Below are positions 21,953 through 32,015 of a stretch of DNA of 64,000 nucleotides, piece after piece. Source of the DNA: Terfezia claveryi (taxonomy: Eukaryota > Ascomycota > Pezizomycetes > Pezizales > Pezizaceae); contig WHUX01000003.1 of NCBI GenBank assembly GCA_015179025.1, forward strand, positions 620,001 through 684,000. Direction: 5' to 3'. Position 1 is the first letter of the stretch; each line of letters begins with the position of its first letter. The notes below the pieces were generated by a model, which saw only the letters and a program-made list of their open reading frames with translations, made no database searches and was not told the origin of the DNA. The translations under genes were made by a program, and so were the position numbers.

Positions 21953-22115
21953 GTCCTCGTCCAAGACTCCGCAGCCCCGCTGCCTCCCTGCTACAAATTC
22001 CACCCCAAGATCTTACGCGGGAGTCAGCCTTGCCCTGCACCTTGCCTACTGTAACCCCCCAACCAGACTACTGTACCCCTTGGTCGCCCTGTTCGGAGCA
22101 GTCACGATATGAGCC

Positions 22116-22906
22116 GTCTTCCGCTTCCGGAAATCAACCCGAAATCGCCGGCCCTCGCTCTTCCTACGGTACATCCCCTCTTCCATATCCAATCCCTCCT
22201 TCATATCCATTCCCACATTCATAGAAATTCCCAGGTTCTCATCTCCAACCTTGTATTCCCCGAATCGTCACCTCACACCCCGTAATCATGAATGCCCTCG
22301 GTGTCCTACTGTTGTGTCTGGCGGGCGACCCTCTGCATGTAAGCACCCAGCCCCATCCTGATGCACTATGTAGGTAGGTGGTGGTCTGGCAGTAAATCCA
22401 TAGACGTACCTATACCTAAGCTTACTGCTATGGCACGACCCTTCTGGATGGAGTATATCGGTTCCTTTGTGGATAATAGCGTTCGTAGCTCTGAATTCTC
22501 CTAGCTTTAGCTGGTATTAGAGCTTCAGCTAGCGCAGATTATGGACTTGGCTCACATACAATCAATTACGTCAGGCTTTATACGCACCCAGCTCTGCTTG
22601 AACTTCGGCAGAATTCATCTTCACCAGCTTCTCCCTCCCTCAAGGGACGTTTTATTTCTGGTTACATCCGGGTACCTATTTACGGCCGTGAGGTTTACCA
22701 CCTGTCGTCACCGCTCCAACCATGGGTATCTTAAACACACTGCTTGCAAGTGTGAGACGATCTGGGAAACTTGGAAAACCGAGTTAAAAGCAGTAGAGGT
22801 ATATTATCTTTTCCTTGCTTCATGACAGAACAATCATATTATATCTAGGAGCAACGGGCAGGAGCGGTCCAGGGGAGCGATAACCCCGCTGGGTAATCAC
22901 CCCGGG
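22116..22906. other. No gene seen
   Basis: Several short ORFs, including one starting MNALGVLLLCLAG near 22289, end quickly and show no family. Nothing supportable. Confidence 0.35.
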
Positions 22907-23640
22907 ATGAGTTCCCTCGTCAAGATAGTAAGAATACGAGTACGAGTTCATGAAAAAAAAGATTTACTTATTTATACGTGTCATCTTTTTCTGCTAACAC
23001 CGCGCTACAGAAGGGGAAACCCCCTGGCTCCCTCCAATGCCAGCCTGCCGACTACAAAGACAGGTACAGTGCCTAAAGTTCATGTATAATCCTCCAAGCT
23101 AATCAATGATTTGTACAGATCTTGCACTGATCCCCCCCATTATACAACACCAGACCCACATTTTAGTACTGTTTGGTCCAACCAATACAACACACATGAT
23201 GGACGGCTGGATGTGGGCGGACTTTTGCTTCCTGAATCAGATGCTGAGGGGCTTGGGGGATCATCGGTTCACATCACTATCACCTGACACCGTGCTTCGA
23301 CGTCGCGGTGATATCTTATTCGGGAACCCACACCGCACTCGGAAAGTTGTCTATAGCCAAGATACGCCCATGGCTCACATCCATCAGGTTTCCGGCTGGC
23401 AGCAGGATCTCAAGGACGAATTTTTATGGCAGGTTCGTCTTAGGACCGAGTTAGCGGAGCTTGGGGATATGATGTCTTGATCATATTAATCGGTCACGGA
23501 AATCCGGACACCTATGGCGTATATCTGGGTAGCGGCAGAGACCAATTGCTCTCAAAGCAGGATATTTCAGAAGCTAGATGTGGCTTAACTGCTCTCGCCA
23601 GATGTAAATGCTGCAAGCTTAAATGCTTAGAATATTACTT
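22907..23640 (+). pseudogene. Caspase-like (CHF/clan CD-type) fungal peptidase, truncated
   Basis: After an intron at about 23055-23110 (GTACAG...CTAATC...TACAG, donor after ACAAAGACAG), the frame reads LALIPPIIQHQTHILVLFGP, then MMDGWMWADFCFLNQMLRGL, FTSLSPDTVLRRRGDILFGN, RKVVYSQDTPMAHIHQVSGW and LKDEFLWQVRLRTELAEL. A one-base change in a G run (about 23463-23468) breaks the frame. The other frame continues YDVLIILIGHGNPDTYGVYL and DQLLSKQDISEA. This matches fungal caspase-fold proteins in which the GHG His is catalytic. The later Cys motif (STACYSG type) is absent because homology stops at about 23575. Probably inactive; the family assignment rests on recalled motifs. Confidence 0.6.
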
Positions 23641-23955
23641 CCGGTGATGACTACGCCCTCCTGCACTTACATGCCCCGCACTTCTTAACTCTGTTACTGC
23701 AGCTAGTGCATCATCGTTGACCTCGTTCATGATCTCTAAGTCATTGGCTTGAGCTTGCTCTGCTTGAGGGCTTCCAGATCCACTTGCTTCAGACGGAGTT
23801 TTGGTTGTATTTGTATGGCGGCGCTTGAACTGAATAGGGCCTTGAGCTATTTCTGAGATCTGACCTTGTTTCTGGGGTGGCATGTTGGGACAAGTGTTCA
23901 TGCATATGTAGGTAAAGGCGATGATGTGACAAACATTAGAAGTTTGACCAGCCAC
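23635..23955 (-). CDS. Small hypothetical protein
   Basis: The minus-strand ORF contains a Met (about 23883) followed by PPQKQGQISEIAQGPIQF, a Ser/Gln/Ala-rich linker and EIMNEVNDDALAAVTELRSA. Composition is protein-like and hydrophilic with a basic tail, but no family is recognised. It converges on the caspase-like relic. It could be a real small gene or chance. Confidence 0.25.
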   Translation of the reverse strand: MAGQTSNVCHIIAFTYICMNTCPNMPPQKQGQISEIAQGPIQFKRRHTNTTKTPSEASGSGSPQAEQAQANDLEIMNEVNDDALAAVTELRSAGHVSAGGRSHHRK

Positions 23956-24369
23956 TACGGTTTTCAGCGTGCTAGATGAATTTTACATTCCACAACGCCT
24001 TTCTTATTCGCGTCCCATACCCATAGCAAATCCGTCCCGACCTTGCACAGCGTCTTATTGGACGGTACTTTCTTATACATTATTATTTTCTTGTCCGCGA
24101 GATTTTACTGTATGTATGTACTTATCTGCGTGAGACCACCCACTTTCTCTTGTGGGGAGCCCCTGTTACCGACAGGTGGACAGGTACTTAAGTGTGCCAA
24201 GACCAACTTAAGCAGGTTACTGGTATCTTGTATTTACCGAACACAGCGATGGTGATAGGAACTTAGTCGATTGGCTTGGGCGCTCAAGTCCCAGGGGAGA
24301 CCTTTTTTTTTTTTTTTTTTTTTAAATACTTAATACTCCTATGCAGCTCCAACGTGGAGCTATGAGGAG

Positions 24370-24388
24370 CCACACGGAAGCCCGGTGG
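24370..24388 (-). other. LINE 3'-UTR terminal hairpin
   Basis: The RNA-sense sequence CCACCGGGCTTCCGTGTGG can fold with CCAC/GTGG and inner GG/CC pairs around a short loop. Equivalent sequences sit at the same place in every LINE 3' end in the window (about 13832, 14743, 14909, 15720, 20236, 63396, 63974). It is a likely recognition structure for the element's reverse transcriptase; that role is inferred. Confidence 0.6.
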
Positions 24389-24631
24389 ATTCAAGGGAGA
24401 GGCAAGTTAATCTGCCAATCCCACGCAAGAACTAAATACATATAACGGAGCGGGGCCCCCTGCTGTCATTAACGGACTGGCCGAGGACTTGGGAGCCTGA
24501 CTGAGCCTCACCCCCGATGGGCAGAACTGGAAGGACTGAACAAGAGGAATAACTAATGAACTTTTTTTTTAAAAAAACAAAGGGAACTCGTGTATAAATG
24601 GGGACTCGTAGAACTGAAATTAAAGCTGAGC

Positions 24632-27600
24632 TCAGATGAGCTCTCCATATAACAACCCGAAGTAGGCCTCCGTGGCCTCGTATCTATCCTCCCCCTCCTC
24701 TCTCCAGTCTGGCAGGTCTAGCTCCTCCCAGCTACCCCTGCCCCCTAGCAGGTCACTGCGGATTCGGTTGAAGCGTGGGCATTTGAAGACTATGTGCTCT
24801 CCAGTTTCGGTGGGATGGCCGCATGGGCACTCTGCTGATTCCGATTTGCCGATGTGGTGTAACCAGCTTCGTTGGGGGCCTCTTTCCGTGCGTAGCCATG
24901 TGTAGGCTGATAGGGCCTGCCGATTCCACTCCGTTCTCCTCAACCCAAACCCTGCTTTGGTCCTTGCTTCTTTCCGACTGGCTTTGGAGGTTGCGCGGAG
25001 TCCTCCTTCCGTAATCGTATGTTCTTTCCCTACGAATTCGCCTAGGTGTGACTGTAGGCTTGCTGATCGGTCTGCCTTCTCGTTGCCTGGGATGCCTAGG
25101 TGGCCTCTGACCCATGATATCTGAAGGTCCCTGTGCTGATTAGACGTGATGAGGGATTTGATACCTTTTTCGATGCCAGATCTGGGCGGGGACCCCGAAC
25201 TCATATTGCGGACTGCCTGTATTGCTGCCTGGGAGTCGGATAAAATTGCCAGCATATCCGCATTTTCTTGCTGTAGGGCTATTTGCATCGCGAAGAGTTC
25301 ACCATCTGCTACTGTTGCTTGGTCCCCCAGATAGCCGCCATAAACCTCTGTTGTACCTCCTCTACGGTCTTCACTGTAGACTCCACTCGCCACTATTCCT
25401 TTCCTTCCAGTGCCGTCCGTGTAACATACCCTCCATCCTTCCTCTAGTATTGACCCTATTCCCACTGCCCAAGTGCCTAGCTGTTTGGAGGACTCAGACT
25501 TCGGATCTATGATCGTTCGGTAGATGATGGGGAAAAGTGTGGTGTCCTCTCTATCGCCCCATGAGAGCTCATGAGGGTCTCCGCCATTTAGGTAGAACGC
25601 CTCCGAAATTGGGGTTCTCTTGCAGTGTAGGTTGTTGCTCTGGCGCCATGATGTGTCCTCTTCGATGAATTTCTTGACTTGTTGGTCGCCTGTCCTAACT
25701 GCTCTTGCCGCCCAGCATCGCTTCATGTCCTCTATCTTTTCTTCTAGTGGTTCGATATTGGCGATCCATCCTAGGCTTTGGTGACTCGAGCCATGGAAAC
25801 CTCCGGTGATCTTCCGCAGAGCTTGATATTCTAGGCGTTGCATAGGCTGCAAGAGTTGATGCTCCTGTGGCTTCTGCAGCTCCGCTCCCCAAGTGAAGAT
25901 GGTTCTTACGCAGCTTGTGTAGAGAGATCTGAGGGCGATTGGGCTCATGCCCCCATTTCGGTTTCCTAGGCTAGTAAGTACTTTTAAGACCTTCTGTGCC
26001 TTCGAGGTCCTCTGTGTGATATGCGCTTTCCATGATAGGTTGCTGGCTAGCGTGATCCCTAGGGTTTTGCAGTACTTGATCTTGCCCTTGCCATGGAAGT
26101 CCAGTCTGGAATCCTTGCTTGGATCCCATTGGAGCTCATCCTCATATGCTGCCTCATCGAGTACTCTTCCTACGTTCTGAACTAACAAGTTGTGATTTCT
26201 GGTGTTGAGGCTGCTTACGATGAGGGGATTAATATCGTCCACGTATGAGAACAAATGGATGGATGGTAAGGGAGAGTCTGCTGGTGGTTTGTCGGCGTTC
26301 AGTCGGCTGCTCATTCTCACTGGTTGAGGAGTTTGGATGCAACTCTCCGTGGCTCTTTTTAAAGTATGTGCTATATAGATTAGCCATAAGACTGGTGAAA
26401 GAGGGCTGCCTTGAGGTGCTCCCTGATCCATCCGTCCAAGTCCTCTTGTTAATCCATCCCAAGCGATAGGGAAGGAGCGTGGTTGTAGGAATTGGTTGAT
26501 AAACCTTACTGTTCTCGGAGGTGTGTCCTTTTCTTGGAGGATCTGGATTAGCTTTTCCCTGCGGACGTTGTTGAAAGCCGAGACTATGTCCTTCCCGAGC
26601 AGAGTAACTTTCTTTCTCTCTTCCAGTGCTTTTTCTGCCATTGAGACTGTAATCATCATTGCGTCTATAGCTGACCTGTTCTTTCGTGAGCCATATTGTA
26701 GTTCGTGGAAGAGGTTGTTTTGCTGCTGAAGTTCATCCGCCATTAGTTTCTCCCGTAACTTGCCTACTGTGTTTGATAAAACAATTGGTCTCCACCCTTT
26801 CACTTGTGAATGGTCTTTGCCTGGTTTGGGGATCATAACCATAGATAGGTTCCTCCATGATCTAGGGGGAGAGATGTTTCCTTCTGAAGCTCTAGCTATA
26901 TCGTTAATAAGGGCCGTGCCGAGTCTTGTGTCCTTGATGAGTTTTATGAGGCGGTATGAGATCCTGTCCGGTCCTGGTGCCGAGCTGTTCGAGGCATTGC
27001 CTAGGGCTTTTCTTACCTTTTCAATGCTGGAGTCTTCGGCCGTTTGGTATCCAACCGGGGACTCGACGATTATAGCTGGTTGGCATGACTGCTCCCTAGT
27101 TACTAGGTGGTGCTTTTGGAATGCTTGGACCTTGCTGTCATCCGTATGTAATGTTGTGCCGTCCTTGTCGGTAAGATCCCCCATAATCGGTGTGAACTTA
27201 AAGGGGTCTCTAGCTATCCTTGCTATATCCCATGGGTGACGCTGACCTTGTTCTTCTAGAAACTTCTGCCAGCAAACTCTCTTCTTCTTCCTAATCAGCC
27301 TTTTGAGTCTTTTCCCCTCTTCCTTGTAATCTGCTTCGCTTTCCTTGCCTGCTCTCTGTGTCTTTTCCAGTTGCGCCTGCACTTCCTTATCCCACCATTT
27401 CTTGCTACGTTTGGAGGCGGTTTTCTGGATTAGGTGGTTCCCTACTAGAGTGCAGAGAGACTGATATGCTTCTCCGAAATAGGTAGGTTGGAATATAGAC
27501 TCCTTGTCTTTCCCTTCCTTGTCTTTTTCTGTGTACTCATTCCACCAGTTCCAGTCGATAGTCGTGTACCTGCGAATCTCCGGAGTATGGGCTTCGATAT

Positions 27601-28345
27601 ATCCTGAGATGACTGAATGATCTGAGCCGATCTAAGATAGATGTGATGCTGACTGTGTCCAGGATATGTCGTTTCCCTTAAACACTAGATCTAGGAGACT
27701 CCTCCTGTTTTCCCGTTGGAAAGTGTATGCCTGATAGTGTACTTCTTGGGTAAGTTGGTTAGTGTTTGCCCATTCCTGTACTACTTCCCCTCTGGTTGTC
27801 CTATGGCTACCCCAGAGCGGGTGGTGTGCGTTGAAGTCACCCAGGACGAGAGAGTGGCTATTAATGGGAATTCTGTTAAGATCTGCTCTGAGGTTTGAAG
27901 GTGTATCCTTTCCGTTGAGGTACACTCCTGTTATTGTTGTAGAGCCTAAGTGTATGCGGCTGATGTGATGGCTGATATGAGAGCTCGAAGCCTTGTGGTG
28001 TCTGATAGATACGTAGCCTGTGATTCTACTATGTTCGTAGAGTGTGGTGATGCGTCTGAAACTCGGGTGATTTGTTGTTCGGGCTCCCGCTGGTGTGTTG
28101 TATATGACTGGTTCCCCTACGAAAACGATGTCCGCGTTTTTGATGCTTTCTAGATATGAATGGGTGTTGATCCCGCTGTTGTTCACATTGCAGTATGCGA
28201 CTAATAATTGGGCTCTTCCTCTGTCTCTTCTGATTTCAAACCTTCCCCTGTCTGCTCTATCTTTCCTACTTCCTTGCCTTTCTTTAGTATTCATTGAGGC
28301 GGCGATTTCCCTTGCGGGCTGTAGGAAAGTGCCTCCAGTTTCCAC
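24632..28345 (-). pseudogene. LINE ORF2: APE endonuclease, reverse transcriptase, RNase H (one nonsense codon)
   Basis: One frame of 1238 codons including the final stop, interrupted only by TAG at 27632-27634. Residues about 30-235: APE-type endonuclease (FVGEPVIYNTPAGARTT, LVLGDFNAHHPLWGSHR, LLDLVF). The stop falls just before its last motif GSDHSVI. Residues about 500-790: reverse transcriptase (VMIPKPGK, GWRPIVLSN, KDIVSAFNNV, GAPQGSPLSPVLW, catalytic FSYVDD). Residues about 970-1110: RNase H (YTDGTG, DGELFAM, ILSDSQAA, GHLGIPGNEKAD). The C-terminus has ECPCGHPTETGEHIVFKCP, a Cys/His motif common in this clade. The ORF overlaps the end of ORF1 by 62 bp in another frame. If read through or repaired in other copies it would make the nick and copy the RNA into the target. 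Confidence 0.93.
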
Positions 28346-31300
28346 GGCTTCTGTTTCTGTGTTCCTTGACCTTATTTCCGTATTTCAAATCGTTGGCGCG
28401 GCGGTAGCAGTTCTCCGCTCCGTGGTTGCTTCCTTCGCAGTAGGTGCAGTGTACCTCGTTGGGGATAGGGATGGGGCTGTATGTTGGTCGTGGCTCTGAG
28501 ACTGTGTGGCCTAGGGTGTTTACGTAGAAGGCCTTATCCTTGTGGCGTTCGTAGATAAAGGCCTGTAGCTTGTCCTTCCCTGGGAGTGGGATGGGAATGG
28601 GGGAGTCGAGATTCGCTAGATCCTTTCTGTACGTTGAGAATCTGAGGGAGCATGTCTTTCCTGCGTAGCTGTCCCCCCTGTTTCTATCTCTAACTAACCA
28701 TTTAGGAGACCGGACCGCTAGTGGAAGACCCAAAGACTGAGCGATCTCTTTTGCCCTGTCATGAGCCTGTTCTCCCTCTTCTCCAGAGAGGCCGGGGATG
28801 ACCAGCTCAATTGTTTCACGATTGATAGAAACAACTTCCTCATCTCTGTATTGTAACGTTGTAGGTGACGGGAATAGTTCTTTCCTTAGAGCTGCTACCA
28901 TTCGGATGATCTCAGCGTTTGATGTGTTAGTTGGGTGCGTGATCGTGACCTCTCTCTCAGTGGGGTAGGACCGAAATCCCTCTACCTTGACTGCCTTGAT
29001 TTTGCCCTCGAGTAGCCTATCCGATTTAGCGTTGAAGCACTGGATAAATCTATTCATCCACTCGGTGCCACTAGGTAGTTTCGCACAGTTGCCGAGGAGT
29101 ATACGGCTGACGTTGTTTTGGATGTGTCGAATGGGTGCGATGTCTGAGCATTTGGTTGGGGGTGTAGCTACTCCTTCATATGGGTAGATTCTTTTGGTTG
29201 GCCCCTGTGGTGGTGTACTGGGGACTATGGGTGCCATCCTAGATCTTTCAATAGCTTCTGAGGATGCTGTTGTTTTATCCTCATGATCTTTGGTTGTCCC
29301 TTCCTTGAATCGTGCTGCTGCTGCGTGTGTCCACCTTGGGAGTGGGTTGGATTTTCGGAGCTTCATGGCTGGCATGCCTTTTCTTGTCGTAGCGTTCATT
29401 GCACTTCGGTTCCTGTCCATGGTTACGTGCGGGGCCTCGTCTTTCCTGTACCTTGGTGTGTCTTGTAACCCTTCTTCTACAATTATCCTGTACTCCTCTT
29501 CACTGTGTGTAGTCTCCGCATCTGAGTCCTGACTTTCGATCTCTTTGACCGCCCTCTTTAGCCTGAACAGAGTTCTAGGTGACCTGTTCCTGTCTTCGCC
29601 TGTTTCCTTCAAGTCGTCTAGTAACCCTTTTTTTGCTGCTCTATCTAACAGCCTTCCCTGTTGGATTACAAACTCTGAACACAGGACCCCTGCCGCCTCT
29701 TCTTCTGAATCTGATGCTGAGTCCCAGTCCGAACGGATTTTGCTAGGTATATTGGACTTCTTGCCGTTGTCGTTTCTTTTCTTCGGGGAGGCTGGGCCTG
29801 AAGCCGTCGGACGTGGCCTGGGTGCTGTCGGTCTTGGAACAAAAGTCTCAGGAGGGTTGAGTGTTCCTAGTAAACGATGCCTGCTTGGGTGCACTTCCGC
29901 CAGATCTTTTGCTTTGCCTTGCTCCTCCGCCGCTGTCTTTGCCTCCGCTTTCCGGTATCTTTCTTTATGTTCGGCCGTTGCCTTGAGGTTCTTGTTTACT
30001 GTGTCGATCGTGTCCTCCATCATTAATGTAGTAACCTCCTCGCAAGCTTTGCTGCCATTCCTCATGGGTGAGTCTGTGCCTGGCTCTGGAGATATTCTTA
30101 CTGAGGGGGTCGGAGTTTGGGGTGCTTCTGGCTGGGGTGGTGGAGCTGCTTTTTGCTTTCGCTCGAACACCTTTTTTGGAGGAGGTTTGGGGAGGATGGC
30201 TTTTATCGTGGGTGGGGGGGCCTTGACATTGTTGCGTTCGAGTGGGGTGCGGGCGCATGTAGTTGTTAGTGGTGCCTTGGCCCCTCCGCATTCCGGTAGG
30301 GGGCCATTGTGCGCGTGTTGGCTACAAATAAGGGTGGGGTCCTTAGTTTCTTTGTTGCAGCTGATGGTACTGCCCGCCATAGATGAATCCTCTTTTGGGG
30401 GTGCTGAGATGCTACCAGCAGGGAGAGGGAGAGCCGGTTCGATGGAGGGTGGTGGTGGTGGGGGGGGACTGGGGGTCTCTTTGGTATTACTGAGGTCTAT
30501 GAGTTCCGGAGGAGGGTTTGAGGTTGCGGCCGCTGGACCTCCTGTGGTTGCTAGAGAGGGGATACTGGAGTTAGCTATCTCGCCTCGAGATGGTGGTCTA
30601 ATATGTGGGTATGGCCACCGTGTAGCTTCCGATTGGAGTGTGAGGCCTGGTGGGCGTGCCCAGCCTGGGGACGGAGATTTAGGAGCCACCGGACTTTGAC
30701 GAGAAGAGCCGCCGGTGTTGTATGGGTGCCAGTCTGCACGCTCTATCGCTCTCCTGATTGTGTTGGTCTCCTTATGAACTTCACTGATTGCTTCGTAGAG
30801 CTTCATTCTGTCTTCAGAGTCTTTTGCCCTGCTGACCCTGCCTTCTTCCTTGATCGCTGCTACAGCTTCATGAAAGCCTGCTAACAGGTGCTCCTGTAAC
30901 TTGATTAGTTCCAAGCCCTGCGCCCTCATGTGCTCGTTGAAGACCATTCCGAGATTATTGTATAGGTTTGTGATCTCCTTTTGAGCCTCCTCCAGTTTTA
31001 GAAGTCCTCTTTTCGTCTCCTCCCTCTGGGTCTCGAAATGTCCAGAGACGTCAGTTGCAATATTCACTAAAATCCCGCTATGCTCTTCCGTCTTTTCCTT
31101 TTCCTTCTTGCTTGCTTCAGCAAGGCTTGAAAAGCCCTCTGCTATTGTCTTTGAAACCGCGGAGATCCCGTCTGACACTGTCTTCTGGGTATCTGCAGCC
31201 TTGTCTGATACTGTCTTGTGCACTGTGATCTCTAGCTGGTCAAACCTGTCACCTTCTAACGCTGACCTGCTATCCCAGTCATTGACCGAGTCATCCCGGC

Positions 31301-32015
31301 TCATCGTCTCATCGCCGTCCTTGATCGCGTCGTCCTGGCTCATTATGTCGACCAGTGCTTCGTTCCTGAACTCGTGGAAAGGAGGGGAACTGGGGGTGTC
31401 CTCTGGTTCCTGGCAGTCCTGGAAAACTGTCTCCGTGTCTATGTCGGTAGAACAATACTGGTCCTGGGAGTCGGGTATCTCCTCAAAGCCTAGGCTTCGT
31501 GCGTCCTCTGCTGGTGTAGTGGGGGAGGGATGGCGAGCTGGAGTCGCTGTGCTGTCCGAGCCCATGTCTGAGTCGGAATCGTTGTCTGCGTCTTCTGAAT
31601 TGGACTTCTGTGAGTCCGGGACTTCTATGCTTCTGTTGTAGGACTGGATCGCTAGACCTGGGTGATTTCTAACGGTGATTGCATATTCGATCTGTTCGCT
31701 GATGGGGTCCAGTGCCAGTACTGCCGTTTCCGGGTCCTTGAAGGCTTCTGAGATCTCGTCTAGAGACCCTTCTCTGCTGAAGTCCGGGATGCTGTCTGGG
31801 TTCGATTCTAGCCTCTCATGACCTTTGGCTATTGCCTCGTCTAGTCGCTCGCTAGTAATTTCGGTCGCCCTGAATGCGTTGTAACTATTCAGGGTCCTAT
31901 AGACTGTTCCATTTATGACGACGACCAAGCGGCCACTATCCTTCCAACCAGGGGTGACTGGGTGGAAGAGGCGACCGGGAGCCATGCTTGCCTGGCTATC
32001 CAAACTATACCCCAC
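28284..32015 (-). CDS. LINE ORF1 (Gag-like RNA-binding protein)
   Basis: An intact 1243-codon ORF; an alternative start is Met11 (31985). The N-terminal region has the motif VVVINGTVYRTLNSYNAF. A long charged coiled-coil-like stretch (about 290-420), Pro-rich and Ser/Thr-rich linkers (about 450-800) and a conserved C-terminal part follow, with a zinc knuckle CTYCEGSNHGAENC (C-X2-C-X4-H-X4-C) near residue 1200. ORF1 proteins bind the LINE RNA to form the ribonucleoprotein. It is long for a LINE ORF1. It is free of stops, unlike nearly all other TE ORFs here. Confidence 0.9.
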   Translation of the reverse strand: MGYSLDSQASMAPGRLFHPVTPGWKDSGRLVVVINGTVYRTLNSYNAFRATEITSERLDEAIAKGHERLESNPDSIPDFSREGSLDEISEAFKDPETAVLALDPISEQIEYAITVRNHPGLAIQSYNRSIEVPDSQKSNSEDADNDSDSDMGSDSTATPARHPSPTTPAEDARSLGFEEIPDSQDQYCSTDIDTETVFQDCQEPEDTPSSPPFHEFRNEALVDIMSQDDAIKDGDETMSRDDSVNDWDSRSALEGDRFDQLEITVHKTVSDKAADTQKTVSDGISAVSKTIAEGFSSLAEASKKEKEKTEEHSGILVNIATDVSGHFETQREETKRGLLKLEEAQKEITNLYNNLGMVFNEHMRAQGLELIKLQEHLLAGFHEAVAAIKEEGRVSRAKDSEDRMKLYEAISEVHKETNTIRRAIERADWHPYNTGGSSRQSPVAPKSPSPGWARPPGLTLQSEATRWPYPHIRPPSRGEIANSSIPSLATTGGPAAATSNPPPELIDLSNTKETPSPPPPPPPSIEPALPLPAGSISAPPKEDSSMAGSTISCNKETKDPTLICSQHAHNGPLPECGGAKAPLTTTCARTPLERNNVKAPPPTIKAILPKPPPKKVFERKQKAAPPPQPEAPQTPTPSVRISPEPGTDSPMRNGSKACEEVTTLMMEDTIDTVNKNLKATAEHKERYRKAEAKTAAEEQGKAKDLAEVHPSRHRLLGTLNPPETFVPRPTAPRPRPTASGPASPKKRNDNGKKSNIPSKIRSDWDSASDSEEEAAGVLCSEFVIQQGRLLDRAAKKGLLDDLKETGEDRNRSPRTLFRLKRAVKEIESQDSDAETTHSEEEYRIIVEEGLQDTPRYRKDEAPHVTMDRNRSAMNATTRKGMPAMKLRKSNPLPRWTHAAAARFKEGTTKDHEDKTTASSEAIERSRMAPIVPSTPPQGPTKRIYPYEGVATPPTKCSDIAPIRHIQNNVSRILLGNCAKLPSGTEWMNRFIQCFNAKSDRLLEGKIKAVKVEGFRSYPTEREVTITHPTNTSNAEIIRMVAALRKELFPSPTTLQYRDEEVVSINRETIELVIPGLSGEEGEQAHDRAKEIAQSLGLPLAVRSPKWLVRDRNRGDSYAGKTCSLRFSTYRKDLANLDSPIPIPLPGKDKLQAFIYERHKDKAFYVNTLGHTVSEPRPTYSPIPIPNEVHCTYCEGSNHGAENCYRRANDLKYGNKVKEHRNRSRGNWRHFPTARKGNRRLNEY

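Larger units (their letters stand above)
21240..22115 (+). mobile_element. Gypsy chromodomain end and 3' LTR
   Basis: Plus-strand text IEPAADEPLPGQKYPPPLPA, EEEWEVEEVV, a stop and frame change, then RRYGRLQYKLKWLG is the chromodomain at the C-terminus of chromoviral integrases. A purine tract (AAGGGGGGATAG) precedes the LTR starting TGTCACAACTG at 21597. The LTR extends to about 22115, where GTACCCCTTGGTCGCC and a degraded end are seen. It contains micro-insertions at 21850-21875, 21922-21952 and about 22059-22070. The rest of the element is missing. Confidence 0.7.

Noticed and set aside
29545..31641. Long plus-strand ORFs opposite LINE ORF1
   Set aside because: Antisense shadows of the GC-rich ORF1; composition follows the coding strand.
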